Shown: positions 17,099-26,208, counted from the first letter of the stretch. The stretch: DNA of 64,000 nucleotides from Candidatus Ruthturnera sp. Tsphm01 (GCA_030142985.1 CP125320.1:997639-1061638), one strand, 5' to 3'. The notes: a model not told the origin generated them from the letters alone. Numbers and translations are program-made.

Positions 17099-18528
17099 GC
17101 TAGATACTCATTAACTTTAGCAGCAACACCACGACCTTCATTGATAGCCCATACAACTAATGATTGCCCACGGCGACAATCTCCAGCGGTAAAAATGCCT
17201 TTTTGTGACGTTGTGTATTGAGCGTATCTGGCCTTATAATTACCACGCTCATCAAGCTCAATATTGGCATCATCACTTAGATAATGCTCAGGAGATACAA
17301 ATCCCATTGATAATAAAACCAATTGCGTATGCCAAGTTTTTTCACTACCATCAATTTGGGTTAATTGCCCATCTTTAAAATTAACATTAACCGTCTTTAG
17401 GCCAATGACAGAACCTTGGTCATCTTGAATAAACGATTTAGTCATTAAATGGTATTGTCTTGGATCTTTGCCAAGCATTTTTGTTGCCTCAGCGTGTCCA
17501 TAATCAACTCGATAAATAAGTGGCCATAGTGGCCAAGGGTTGTTTGACGCGCGCTCAACTGGCGGCTTGCCCATTAATTCAAAATTCACAATCGATTTTG
17601 CACCTTGACGTAGTGCTGTACCGATACAATCTGTACCTGTATCACCACCACCAATCACAATTACATCCTTACCTTTAGCAGATAAATCTGATTCATCTGC
17701 GCGACCAATATCCAACAAACTTTTGGTATTTTTAGCTAGATATTCCATCGCTAAATGCACGCCTTGTGCTTGGCGATTATTTACCAATAAATCACGCGCT
17801 TTACTTGCACCTGTGGTTAACACAAGTGCATCAAAATCTTGTTGTAATTGTGCGGTGGTAATGTCTTTGCCGACATCAACATTGGTTATAAATTTAACTC
17901 CTGAATCTTGCATTAATTTAACACGGCGATCAACCACATCTTTACCAAGTTTCATATTCGGAATGCCATACATTAATAAACCGCCAACACGATCATCGCG
18001 CTCAAATATAGTAACGTTATGACCGATTTTATTTAATTCATCTGCCGCTGCCAAACCTGCAGGACCAGAGCCAATAATAGCAATTTTTTTACCCGTTCTA
18101 TACTCAACTGTGTAAGGCTTAATCCAGCCTTCATCAAAACCTTTGTCAATAATGGCTTGCTCAATATTCTTAATCGTAACTGCAGGATTATTAATACCCA
18201 ATACGCAAGAGCCTTCGCAAGGTGCTGGACAAACCCGACCTGTAAATTCTGGAAAATTATTAGTTTTTAATAAACGTGTTAGTGCTTCTTGCCATTTATT
18301 ATGATAAATTAAATCGTTAAATTCTGGGATTAGATTATCAACTGGGCAGCCATTTTCTGACTGGCAAAAAGGCACGCCACAATCCATGCACCTTGCGCCT
18401 TGCTCTTGAAGATGGGCTTTATCATGATGCACTGTAAAAATCTCACCATAATCTTTAATGCGCAAATCCACAGGACGATAAGCCTCGGTTTTTCTATCAA
18501 ATTCTTTAAAGCCAGTTACCTTTCCCAT
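17095..18528 (-). CDS. gltD: Glutamate synthase small subunit (GltD-type NADPH oxidoreductase)
   Basis: The 477-residue FAD/NADPH flavoprotein passes electrons to the GOGAT large subunit. N-terminal Fe-S cysteines are in CMDCGVPFCQSENGCP and CPAPCEGSCVLG. FAD binding is at IAIIGSGPAGLAAADEL, NADPH binding at VIVIGGGDTGTDCIG, and the C-terminal IFTAGDCRRGQSLVVWAI is typical. It lacks the ferredoxin extension seen in DsrL. The large subunit gltB is not adjacent. It lies upstream of and in the same direction as dsr, so a dedicated dsr-related role is possible, but GltD is the default reading. Confidence 0.9.
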   Translation of the reverse strand: MGKVTGFKEFDRKTEAYRPVDLRIKDYGEIFTVHHDKAHLQEQGARCMDCGVPFCQSENGCPVDNLIPEFNDLIYHNKWQEALTRLLKTNNFPEFTGRVCPAPCEGSCVLGINNPAVTIKNIEQAIIDKGFDEGWIKPYTVEYRTGKKIAIIGSGPAGLAAADELNKIGHNVTIFERDDRVGGLLMYGIPNMKLGKDVVDRRVKLMQDSGVKFITNVDVGKDITTAQLQQDFDALVLTTGASKARDLLVNNRQAQGVHLAMEYLAKNTKSLLDIGRADESDLSAKGKDVIVIGGGDTGTDCIGTALRQGAKSIVNFELMGKPPVERASNNPWPLWPLIYRVDYGHAEATKMLGKDPRQYHLMTKSFIQDDQGSVIGLKTVNVNFKDGQLTQIDGSEKTWHTQLVLLSMGFVSPEHYLSDDANIELDERGNYKARYAQYTTSQKGIFTAGDCRRGQSLVVWAINEGRGVAAKVNEYLA

Positions 18529-18627
18529 GACAAGTAAATACTCAAATATAAATCTAAAAGATTATGCCATATTTTTCGTAAAATTGCACCACTCAAAAAC
18601 TAGATAAAATTATATAGCGCTCTTGTC

Positions 18628-18656
18628 TTGTTCACTGTTAAAAATAACGGTATAAT
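18628..18656 (+). promoter_or_regulatory. Probable rplS promoter
   Basis: TTGTTC (-35) and TATAAT (-10, 18651-18656) are separated by exactly 17 bases, 42 bp before the rplS start. This fits a sigma-70 promoter with a perfect -10 and a weak -35, and would let rplS be transcribed alone. Confidence 0.55.
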
Positions 18657-18697
18657 TATTTCTTTTTTTATGAAAGTTTATTTAAAGGAACACTCAA

Positions 18698-19051
18698 ATG
18701 AATTTAATTGATCAAATTGAGAACGAACAACTAAGGTCAGATCTGCCTTCATTCACATCAGGCGATACTATTGTTGTACAAGTAAAAGTACGTGAGGGTG
18801 AGCGTGAAAGATTGCAAGCATTTGAAGGTGTTGTTATTGCCAAGAAAAACCGAGGCATTGGCTCAGCATTTACAGTTAGAAAGATTTCTCATGGCGAAGG
18901 CGTTGAAAGAGTGTTTCAAACCCACTCAAAAATGATTAATTCAATTGAAGTGAAACGTAGCGGTAAAGTTCGCCAAGCTAAACTTTATTATCTTCGTGGC
19001 CTTACTGGCAAGAAAGCGAGAATTAAGGAAAAACTCCAACTTAAAAAATAA
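18698..19051 (+). CDS. rplS: 50S ribosomal protein L19
   Basis: L19 sits at the 30S-50S interface. The 117-residue protein is full length with the family signature ([55 protein letters not shown]). AAGGA is well placed before the ATG. It is usually last in rpsP-rimM-trmD-rplS. Here it stands alone with its own promoter and terminator, so the operon has been split in this genome. Confidence 0.98.
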   Translation: MNLIDQIENEQLRSDLPSFTSGDTIVVQVKVREGERERLQAFEGVVIAKKNRGIGSAFTVRKISHGEGVERVFQTHSKMINSIEVKRSGKVRQAKLYYLRGLTGKKARIKEKLQLKK

Positions 19052-19066
19052 GTGGATTTTTTTGAT

Positions 19067-19097
19067 AAAAAATGTCGGTCTTTACCGGCATTTTTTA
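19067..19097 (+). terminator. Intrinsic terminator after rplS
   Basis: AATGTCGG-tcttta-CCGGCATT forms an 8-bp stem with one G-T pair, preceded by an A-run and followed by TTTT. It starts 15 bp after the rplS stop, a classic rho-independent terminator. Confidence 0.85.
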
Positions 19098-19124
19098 TAA
19101 GCCATTATCTGTCATAATTTGGCA

Positions 19125-20006
19125 ATGGATAATTCAATACTCATTGATCAATTTTTAGATAACTACTGGCTTTCATCAGGTGCTAGCAAAAATACGTTAT
19201 CAGCTTATCGCTCTGACCTTAATTTATTTTCAAAATGGGTTAACAAACCACTCACTAATATTAGCGATATACATATTAATCAGTACTTTAATGAGCGCCA
19301 ATCAATATCCATGAGTGCCGCTACACAAGCCAGAATACTCACCTGTTTGCGTATTTTCTACCAACACTTAATTAAACAAAAAATCATTAAAAAAAATCCA
19401 ACTGATAAATTGCACCATCCTAAACAAGCACAAAAACTGCCCGTTTTTTTAAATATTGATGAGGTTGGAAGGCTGCTTAATGCACCTAATCATAACACTA
19501 TTTTTGGCCTGCGCGACCAAGCCATGTTAGAGCTTTTATACGCTTGTGGACTACGTGTCTCGGAATTGATTAATCTGAGTTATCATCATATTAATCTAGC
19601 CGATGAATATATTCGCATTCATGGCAAGGGCAACAAAGAGCGCCTTTTACCAATGGGTGAAATGGCAATGGATTGCTTGGCAAATTACGAGAAAAACGCA
19701 AGACCGTTTTTATTAAAAAATGGTCAAACTGATGGTTATTTTTTAACCAATCGTGGCACCAATATGAGCCGACAAAATTTCTTTTACATCATCAAAGGCT
19801 ACGCATTCAAAGCAGGCATTAACAAACCCTTATCGCCACATACCCTACGTCATGCTTTTGCCACACACCTTGTGCAAAAAGGGGCGGATTTACGCAGTGT
19901 GCAATTAATGCTCGGACATAGTGATATTTCTAGTACACAAATCTACACCCATATTCAAAATATCCAACTTAAATCACAGCATAGTAAGCACCACCCTAGA
20001 GGATAG
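19125..20006 (+). CDS. xerD: Tyrosine recombinase XerD
   Basis: XerD, with XerC, resolves chromosome dimers at dif. From the ATG at 19125 the protein has 293 residues. The SAM-like N-terminal domain (LIDQFLDNYWLSSGASKNTLSAYRS) is followed by the catalytic domain with Arg in YACGLRVSELI, Lys in GKGNKERLLP, HTLRHAFATH, LGHSDI and the nucleophile in STQIYTHI. This frame also opens at a TTG two codons earlier, but the ATG is preferred. The full active-site set is present, and no neighbouring att or integron features suggest a mobile-element integrase instead. XerC versus XerD is judged from overall pattern. Confidence 0.85.
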   Translation: MDNSILIDQFLDNYWLSSGASKNTLSAYRSDLNLFSKWVNKPLTNISDIHINQYFNERQSISMSAATQARILTCLRIFYQHLIKQKIIKKNPTDKLHHPKQAQKLPVFLNIDEVGRLLNAPNHNTIFGLRDQAMLELLYACGLRVSELINLSYHHINLADEYIRIHGKGNKERLLPMGEMAMDCLANYEKNARPFLLKNGQTDGYFLTNRGTNMSRQNFFYIIKGYAFKAGINKPLSPHTLRHAFATHLVQKGADLRSVQLMLGHSDISSTQIYTHIQNIQLKSQHSKHHPRG

Positions 20007-20097
20007 TTATAAATAAATCATGATCTTATACCAAACAAGAGATGATGAATATAGTATAACTATCAATAACTTAAACCTTTAAAACTATTAATATTTA

Positions 20098-20688
20098 GAG
20101 ACTTTTGCATAATTCAACTCAAACTCACCAATCTGGTAAAATAATAACCATCTAAACAACCCTATAAATTACTCAAAATGTCTGAAGAATGCCCGACAAA
20201 ACTCATTCTCAGATTCTCTTGTTGTTGAACATAACCTCCCATTAGAACTTGACGATGTACACAACATTATTAACTGGAGTGAGATAGAACAAACACTTTC
20301 AAACTTATATTCATCTGTTAGAGGTGTGCTCAGTTATCCGTCATTAATAATGTTTAAGATTCTTATCCTACAAGCTAAGCTATTGAATGTAGGGCGAAGC
20401 AAGATACCTTGAATTAGAACAAAACAATGCCAGAACGCAACTAATTGCCATTAGTCATAACCTTAAAACTGGGGTGAATATTTTTAAACAGATGCGCAAT
20501 TTACAGGATTGTTACATCCAATGAGTGGGGAAAGGTTAAAAACAGAGAGTAAAATGTTAAAAAATACAGAAAATAAGTGTGGTTTATTGGGTTTTGGAAA
20601 AAATATCAAGAGAGTTTTTAGAAATGTTTTTTGAAAAATTGTAAAAGTTGAAATTAAGATGAGAAATTATGAATTACGCAAAAGTCTC
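20098..20688 (+). mobile_element. Internally deleted remnant of the resident IS5-family element
   Basis: Both ends are retained: GAGACTTTTGCATAATTC at the left and its complement (one mismatch) at the right. Inside, a decayed transposase resembles the copy at 26888-27910. About 75 N-terminal residues (DSLVVEHNLPLELDDVHNII and so on, from about 20180) run into a break near 20400. They resume with the last ~38 residues (NARTQLIAISHNLKTG...), so about 220 codons are missing. The flanks show no exact target duplication. It fills most of the 700-bp gap between xerD and tatD. It cannot encode transposase but could be mobilised in trans. Confidence 0.85.
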
Positions 20689-20718
20689 ATATTGTCTAAA
20701 TCATAACGACACAAACCA

Positions 20719-21393
20719 ATGATTAACTCGCATGTCCATTTGGACTTCGACCATATCCACACAATCACTGAAAATGCAGTAGTAATTGTGCCTAGTATAG
20801 GTAAGCAAAACTGGCAACAAGTGCAAATGTATCCATATTTTGCACTGGGCGTTCACCCTTGGTCAGTCGAATCGCACACTCAGCAAGATTTAGACACTTT
20901 GGAATACTTGATTAAATGTAGCAATCCCATTGCCATCGGTGAATGCGGGCTAGACTTTGCTAAAAACATTGATAGAAGTAAGCAACTTTATATTTTTGAA
21001 TATCAGTTACAATTGGCTGAAACTTACAAATTTCCAGTGATTATTCACGCAGTCAAGGCAACTGAAGAAGTTATATTATTGTTAAAAAAATATCCAAAAG
21101 TCACAGGCGAAATTCATGGCTTTTCAGGTAGTGAAGTGCAGGCTAGAACTTTAGTAGACATGGGGTTTTATTTAGGGTTTGGATTGCAAATTCTAAATGA
21201 TAAGCCTTTAAGGTTAAAAAAAATTGTTCAAAACCTAGCGCTTGAATCACTGCTAATTGAAACAGATGACCACGCTAATCCAAATAATTTAATACTAGTC
21301 GCTGAAAAGATTGCCCAATTAAAACAAATAGCAGTAGAAGACTTGAGCAAGCAATGTGATAATAACGCCATTTTACTATTTGGATTGCAATAA
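20719..21393 (+). CDS. tatD: TatD-family metal-dependent hydrolase
   Basis: The 224-residue protein belongs to the TatD DNase/amidohydrolase group: metal-binding NSHVHLDFDH near the N-terminus, ALGVHPW, AIGECGLDF, PVIIHAVKA, GEIHGFSGS and LIETDDHAN. Members are usually about 260 residues, so this is a short one. The N-terminal motif reads HVH rather than the usual HxHLD with preceding Asp, but the metal histidines are kept. The stop overlaps the tcdA start by 1 base (TAATG), so the two are coupled. Activity could be 3'-5' DNase or D-aminoacyl-tRNA deacylase-like; sequence does not decide. Confidence 0.85.
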   Translation: MINSHVHLDFDHIHTITENAVVIVPSIGKQNWQQVQMYPYFALGVHPWSVESHTQQDLDTLEYLIKCSNPIAIGECGLDFAKNIDRSKQLYIFEYQLQLAETYKFPVIIHAVKATEEVILLLKKYPKVTGEIHGFSGSEVQARTLVDMGFYLGFGLQILNDKPLRLKKIVQNLALESLLIETDDHANPNNLILVAEKIAQLKQIAVEDLSKQCDNNAILLFGLQ

Positions 21394-22130
21394 TGAGTGA
21401 CAGCTGTGCACGAACTGAAATATTATTAGGTCAACAAGGATTAGCACGATTAGCAGAATCTCATGTTTTAATTGCTGGTCTTGGTGGTGTTGGTGGCGCT
21501 TGTGCAGAAGCACTCTGTAGAGCTGGCATTGGTACATTAACCTTGGTTGATTTTGACATTATAGAAAAAACAGACCTTAATCGTCAAATTATTGCACTTA
21601 ATTCAACACTTGGACTACCCAAAGTAGACGCACTGGCTGATAGATTGTATGATATCAACCATGATACCATTATCATCAAGCGTCATGAATTTATAGACAA
21701 GGATAAAGCTCAAGCCATTGCACTTGATGCTAATCTAGATTTTATTGCAGATTGTATTGATGCTATTGCTTATAAAACCATACTTATTGACAGTTGTAAT
21801 CAATCTAAAAAATCTATTATTTCAAGCATGGGGGCGGGTGGAAGACTTGATCCTACTCAAGTTAAAATTTCGCGCATGGATAAAACACAAAACTGCGCCT
21901 TAGCACGTGAAATACGCAAGCAGCTTAGGCGCATTCACGCTTCACTTAAATTTCCCGTAGTACATTCAACAGAAGTACCAATTAAGGCATTGCCACATCA
22001 AGCAGTGCGTGTAACCAACACCGCCCCTGTAGGCAGGCCTAGAGCGATGAATGGTGCAATTTCGTATATGCCTAATATTTTTGGGCTGATGATGGCAGGA
22101 CATATTATTCAAACTCTATTAAAATCATAA
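21393..22130 (+). CDS. tcdA: tRNA threonylcarbamoyladenosine dehydratase (TcdA/CsdL)
   Basis: TcdA is an E1-like ATPase that dehydrates t6A37 to cyclic t6A. The 245-residue protein has the nucleotide site IAGLGGVGGACAEALCRAG, the LVDFDIIEKTDLNRQIIAL segment, the CIDAIAYKTILI region and SSMGAGGRLDPTQVKI, all characteristic of the YgdL group rather than of ThiF/MoeB. It overlaps the tatD stop. t6A synthesis is also represented in the window by tsaE. Confidence 0.92.
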   Translation: MSDSCARTEILLGQQGLARLAESHVLIAGLGGVGGACAEALCRAGIGTLTLVDFDIIEKTDLNRQIIALNSTLGLPKVDALADRLYDINHDTIIIKRHEFIDKDKAQAIALDANLDFIADCIDAIAYKTILIDSCNQSKKSIISSMGAGGRLDPTQVKISRMDKTQNCALAREIRKQLRRIHASLKFPVVHSTEVPIKALPHQAVRVTNTAPVGRPRAMNGAISYMPNIFGLMMAGHIIQTLLKS

Positions 22131-22173
22131 TCTATAAAAATAAGTTTTGTTCGTTTCAAGAAAGAGAGATAAA

Positions 22174-22728
22174 ATGGTTAGTACACAAACCCCAATCTGT
22201 GATTTTAATACCACAGCAATTGACTTTAGTCTAAAAGGTGTTGATGGAAAAATGCATACTTTAAAAAGTTGCCAAGGTGAAAACGGCCTATTGGTGATGT
22301 TTATTTGCAATCATTGCCCTTATGTTAAGGCAATTATTGATCGTATTATTCGTGACACCAAAGCACTCAAAGCAATGGGAGTAAATGCCGTTGCAATTAT
22401 GTCAAACAATCAAAATGAATATGAAGCTGATTCTTTTGAAAACATGCAAAAAATTGCCACAAGCATGAACTTCCCATTTCCCTACCTAATAGATGAAACT
22501 CAGCAGGTCGCTAAAGCCTATGGTGCTGTGTGCACACCTGATTTCTTTGGCTATAATGCTAATTTTAAATTGCAATATCGTGGTCGGCTTGACGCTTCAC
22601 ACAAAGAGTCTGCAGCAGTGGATATTAAGCGTGATTTATTTAATGCAATGAGCCAAATAGCTATAACTGGAAAGGGTCCTTTGGAGCAAATTCCCTCAAT
22701 GGGTTGCTCAATTAAGTGGATTGTTTAA
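22174..22728 (+). CDS. Thioredoxin-fold peroxiredoxin-like protein
   Basis: The 184-residue cytoplasmic protein belongs to the AhpC/TSA-like thioredoxin superfamily. The start at 22174 is chosen for its AAGAAAGAGAG ribosome-binding stretch; the longer frame begins at a TTG. The CNHCPYVKAI motif gives a CXXC active site after FSLKGVDGKMHTLKS. The VAKAYGAVCTPDFFGYN segment holds the cis-Pro-like region and a further Cys. It resembles the conserved 'thioredoxin family protein' set found beside redox genes in many proteobacteria. The substrate is unknown. It converges with the small disulfide protein at 22738. Confidence 0.8.
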   Translation: MVSTQTPICDFNTTAIDFSLKGVDGKMHTLKSCQGENGLLVMFICNHCPYVKAIIDRIIRDTKALKAMGVNAVAIMSNNQNEYEADSFENMQKIATSMNFPFPYLIDETQQVAKAYGAVCTPDFFGYNANFKLQYRGRLDASHKESAAVDIKRDLFNAMSQIAITGKGPLEQIPSMGCSIKWIV

Positions 22729-22737
22729 AAGGTTCTT

Positions 22738-23004
22738 TTAACAACAATTATTGTCTGTTGGACAACAACTTGATTTAAACCAAGACAAGACGGTTGTCTT
22801 GTCAGGAATACCGCCTGCATGTGCGATTTTCCCATCTACCACCACCCCAGGAGTGGACATAATACCATAAGACATAATTTCTACAGTGTCTTCAATTTTC
22901 TCTAAATTAATAGGAATGGCGTTTTCGCTACAAACTTGTTTAATTAGCATTTGTATTGCCTTGCAATTAGCACAATCCATGCCCAATACTTTAACTTCAA
23001 TCAT
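22738..23004 (-). CDS. Small redox-active disulfide protein (thioredoxin-like)
   Basis: The 88-residue mini-thioredoxin of the TM0996/MTH895 type has a CANC active site in VLGMDCANCKAIQ, TPGVVVDGK with the cis-Pro, and a C-terminal cysteine-rich tail (CCPTDNNCC) that could bind metal. Such proteins often pair with an ArsR regulator and an ArsP-type permease, and both are upstream here (24876-26166). A thiol-reducing or metal-handing role to that permease system is inferred. The neighbouring rhodanese gene between them is broken. Confidence 0.8.
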   Translation of the reverse strand: MIEVKVLGMDCANCKAIQMLIKQVCSENAIPINLEKIEDTVEIMSYGIMSTPGVVVDGKIAHAGGIPDKTTVLSWFKSSCCPTDNNCC

Positions 23005-23019
23005 TTTTTTATCCTATTA

Positions 23020-23931
23020 TTATAATTCATAATCGCCATTATATGGCTTGCTACCTTCTACTGCTGGCAGTGTCAAACGATTACCCCAATGAGACCAGCC
23101 ACCATTATAAAGTTTGATATTTTTATAGCCCAAACTTTATAATTGTAAATAGGCTAGACTCATTCTAAAGCCATCGTGACAATATACGTAAATAGTTTTA
23201 TCTTTGAGTATTTGTGCGTAAAGATTGGTCAAATCTTTTTCTTTTATCCACTCCTAAGAACTAATACCCTCCATACTCACAATATTAATTGCACCAGGAA
23301 TATGTCCTGCTAAAATAGAGTGCTTTATAACTTCTCCTGTGTACATTTTATGAGGTCTAGCGTCCAACAACACAATGTTTTCATTGCGCTGTGCGACCAC
23401 ATCGCTATATACATCTTGCCACTCAATGAGTAAATCATAATTTTTATCTTTGAGCGCTACATTGCCTTTTCTGACTTTGGTGGTTTCTGTAGTCATATCC
23501 TCAAATGAGCTCCAAGCTTGTGTACCACTATTTAATATTTTCACTTGATTCATATTAAAACCATACAATTCTAATAAAAAATACACCCTTGAAGCCAGTG
23601 TAGTACCAGAATCATCATATAAAACCACTGTAGAATTATTATTTACACCCCAGTTTCGCAGTGTTTTCTCAAATACCTGCTTACTTGGAAAGCGCATAAT
23701 CGGATTGGCATTATTATCACCCAAATTCTTAAAGCGTTGCACTTGTTGTGCACCTGGAATATGCCCAATGGTAAAGTAACGATGTGGATGATAACGCACT
23801 TCTAACACACGGAGTTTTCTATCATCGATACGCTCACTAAGCCAATCACTATCTACTAAAAAATCTTGATTTGCTAAAACTATTTGACTGACCGACGCTA
23901 AAATAAATCCTAATATAACCCTTATTTTCAT
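23020..23931 (-). pseudogene. Rhodanese-type sulfurtransferase with two in-frame stops
   Basis: One uninterrupted frame of 304 codons encodes a two-domain, exported rhodanese/3-mercaptopyruvate sulfurtransferase, but it has TAG at 23254-23256 and TAA at 23137-23139. The first part (225 residues) has a signal peptide (VILGFILASVSQIVLA) and the non-catalytic domain. The catalytic CHDGFRMS loop and the LYNGGWSHWG end lie after the first stop, so the truncated product would lack activity. Both stops fit Gln codons changed by C-to-T. There is no frameshift, which points to recent decay. It lies between the MBL gene and the mini-thioredoxin. Confidence 0.88.
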
Positions 23932-23955
23932 TTCCCTCTCCTAGGTTAAAAAAAA

Positions 23956-24864
23956 CTATTCAAACTCCAATTGTCCAAATACATTTTGGGCATTTTTTCT
24001 TGCAATACTTTCAAAATTCTTTAAATATCTAAATTTTTCTTGATTGATATTAGTGGCATCAATCATATCACCATCATTAGCAATTACTTTACGCACACTA
24101 TCACGCAAAAAAACTAAATAATCATAAGTATCTCTTGTCGCTTCATTTAAATTGGTTAAATGACCATGACCTGGGATAATAGCTTTTGGCTTAAAACTTG
24201 CCATTTTTTCAAATACTTTTATCCAGCTTTTAATATTTTTAGCAGGACCTGCTCCTAATACTCTTTCAACAAAAACAATATCACCGCTAAACATTATCTT
24301 TTCTTTTGGTATCCATGCAAAAATATCACCTACTGTATGTGCAGCTCCAAAGTAATAAAGTTCCAAATCCACATCACCTAAATGGACATTCATTTTCTTA
24401 TCAAAAGTTAGCATAGAATAAAACTCATTTGTGCCATTAAGTGAGCTACCAATTAGCCCTTGCAAACGATTTAAATGGTAATCAGTTCTATTTATTTGGT
24501 CTTGATGGGTTTTTTCTGATGAAATAATGCTAGCGCCGATTTTTTGAAAATAATCATTACCAAGCCATCGGTGGTCTTGCCCGCCTGTATTGATAACCAG
24601 CTTGATTGGCTTATTTGTGATTTTTTTAACACTCTGATGAATTTGTTTCGCTCCTAGATAACTTGCACCACTATCAATTAAAATAACGCCTTCATTGGTG
24701 ATAATTACACCATGTGTAGAATTATTCCCCAAATTATCTTTACTTCTTTGTTTGGTCTCTCCCGTTAGCGCATAAACAAATTCATTAACTTTTTCAATTT
24801 TTAATGGTATTTGTGCATTTGCTAAGTTTGTTAAAATTAGTAGCAAAATAAATATTGTTTTCAT
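23956..24864 (-). CDS. Exported MBL-fold hydrolase with variant metal motif
   Basis: The 302-residue metallo-beta-lactamase-fold protein has an N-terminal signal (IFILLLILTNLANA). The classical HxHxDH metal motif is replaced by NTGGQDHRWLGN: Asp-His remain, the HxH pair is missing. Later ligands are intact: AAHTVGD, MFSGDIVF and PGHGHLT. SoxH-like and quinoprotein-relay MBL proteins are the closest type I can name. I believe this NTGGQDH variant recurs in sulfur oxidisers, but I could not check that. Its place beside a rhodanese suggests sulfur or thiol chemistry in the periplasm. Activity with one metal is possible. Confidence 0.78.
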   Translation of the reverse strand: MKTIFILLLILTNLANAQIPLKIEKVNEFVYALTGETKQRSKDNLGNNSTHGVIITNEGVILIDSGASYLGAKQIHQSVKKITNKPIKLVINTGGQDHRWLGNDYFQKIGASIISSEKTHQDQINRTDYHLNRLQGLIGSSLNGTNEFYSMLTFDKKMNVHLGDVDLELYYFGAAHTVGDIFAWIPKEKIMFSGDIVFVERVLGAGPAKNIKSWIKVFEKMASFKPKAIIPGHGHLTNLNEATRDTYDYLVFLRDSVRKVIANDGDMIDATNINQEKFRYLKNFESIARKNAQNVFGQLEFE

Positions 24865-24875
24865 TTTATTCTTTC

Positions 24876-25829
24876 TTATAAAATAACATTAAACACAATT
24901 CCAATTAAGATAATTGAGACTGTTACTATTGCGGTAAATAGTAGCAAAGCCTGCCACTTAATTACCTTTCTTAGAATTAGTAATTCTGGCACAGAAATCG
25001 CCGCAATACTCATCATAAAAGCTAAAGTTGTACCAATAGCCACGCCTTTTATTAGCATCGCCTCAGCCAATGGAATAACACCCACTGTGCTAGAATACAA
25101 AGGAATGCCAATTAAAACCGCCATAGGAACTGCCAAAAAATTATTAGCATCACCCAAACTCTGTGCCCATTCTTGTGGGAAATAACCGTGAAAATATGCA
25201 CCCAAACCTATACCTAGAATAATCCATTTCCAGATACGCCTTACAATTTCTTTAGTTTGTCCAATGGCATAACGATTTCTAACCTCAAAACAATTATCTT
25301 TTTTGATGTTTTGAGTTTCACCTATTTTGATTTTCCACACATATTCTTCAACCCATTTTTCAGGTTTGAATTTTTCCATAATAATGCCGCCAAAAAATGC
25401 TACCAATAAACCTGAAACAACATATAAAACGGTAATTTTCCAGCCAACAATACCTAGCAACATCACCACAGCGATTTCATTAATCATCGGGCTGGCAATT
25501 AAAAATGAGAAAGTAACGCCTAATGGAATACCTGCTTCAACAAAACCAATAAATATCGGAACTGACGAACAAGAGCAAAATGGCGTAAACGCACCTAAAA
25601 ATATTGCAGAAATTCTAGCAGAAAATTTAGACTTCCCTTGTACGTAAGTCCTTACTTTTTCAGGTGAGATAAATGATCTAAACAACCCTATTAAATAAAT
25701 AATAAGAATGAGCATAAAAAATATTTTTGCAATATCCATTACAAAAAACTGCACACTTTCACCCAGTTTGCTACTAGAATCAAGCCCTGCTAAATCAAAA
25801 ACTAAATAGTCAGCTAACAATTCAAACAT
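24876..25829 (-). CDS. ArsP/DUF318-type permease
   Basis: The 317-residue inner-membrane protein has about eight hydrophobic helices in two repeats. The FTPFCSCSSVPIFIGFVEAG and ASPMINEIAV motifs are those of the UPF0718/DUF318 permease family, which includes ArsP organoarsenical exporters and Cu/Zn efflux relatives. The paired cysteines of CSCSS are the presumed ligand site. It begins 8 bases inside the end of the ArsR gene, so it is coupled to it. Whether it moves a metalloid, a metal or a thiol compound cannot be decided from sequence. Confidence 0.85.
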   Translation of the reverse strand: MFELLADYLVFDLAGLDSSSKLGESVQFFVMDIAKIFFMLILIIYLIGLFRSFISPEKVRTYVQGKSKFSARISAIFLGAFTPFCSCSSVPIFIGFVEAGIPLGVTFSFLIASPMINEIAVVMLLGIVGWKITVLYVVSGLLVAFFGGIIMEKFKPEKWVEEYVWKIKIGETQNIKKDNCFEVRNRYAIGQTKEIVRRIWKWIILGIGLGAYFHGYFPQEWAQSLGDANNFLAVPMAVLIGIPLYSSTVGVIPLAEAMLIKGVAIGTTLAFMMSIAAISVPELLILRKVIKWQALLLFTAIVTVSIILIGIVFNVIL

Positions 25830-26166
25830 CTTTCTCTCCTATGTATGGACATGATTTCATTTCCTGAAATCTTTGTAAGTCTAATTTAAACAAAGTTTGT
25901 TTAAATACTTCTGTTGTTGATAATTTGATAATTTTGGTTTGAAATTGTGCCAAATCAGGATGAATTGAATACAAAACCCACTTGCCACATCTACGTTTGC
26001 GGACTAAACCATTAAGTTTTAGAATGCTTAGATGGCGTGAAATCTTAGATTGCCCAAGATTGAGTGCATATTCTAACTCACAAACACATAGTTCTTTCTC
26101 TTTATATATAAGTGCCAAGCACCTAAGCCTAGTTTCATCTGATAATACATTAAAAAATTCATTCAT
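25822..26166 (-). CDS. ArsR/SmtB-family repressor
   Basis: The 114-residue winged-helix protein has FFNVLSDETRLRCLALI, ELCVCELEYAL with the CVC metal-sensing motif typical of ArsR, and the recognition helix LGQSKISRHLSILKLNGLV. The CVC site favours arsenite or another thiophilic ligand. It heads the operon regulator-permease-MBL-rhodanese-mini-thioredoxin and probably represses it. A near-palindrome lies 23-42 bp upstream. Confidence 0.88.
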   Translation of the reverse strand: MNEFFNVLSDETRLRCLALIYKEKELCVCELEYALNLGQSKISRHLSILKLNGLVRKRRCGKWVLYSIHPDLAQFQTKIIKLSTTEVFKQTLFKLDLQRFQEMKSCPYIGEKDV

Positions 26167-26188
26167 ATCTATATTTGCGTTAATCTAC

Positions 26189-26208
26189 ATATACGGTTTT
26201 CCATATAT
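26189..26208. promoter_or_regulatory. Candidate ArsR operator
   Basis: ATATACGG-TTTT-CCATATAT is an inverted repeat with 7 of 8 arm positions matching, 23 bp upstream of the ArsR start in an otherwise AT-rich spacer. Position and symmetry suit an autoregulatory ArsR site, but the sequence does not match the usual SmtB 12-2-12 consensus. Confidence 0.4.

Noticed and set aside
17095-18528. Second DsrL
   Set aside because: It lacks the C-terminal two-cluster ferredoxin domain and has the N-terminal pattern of GltD.
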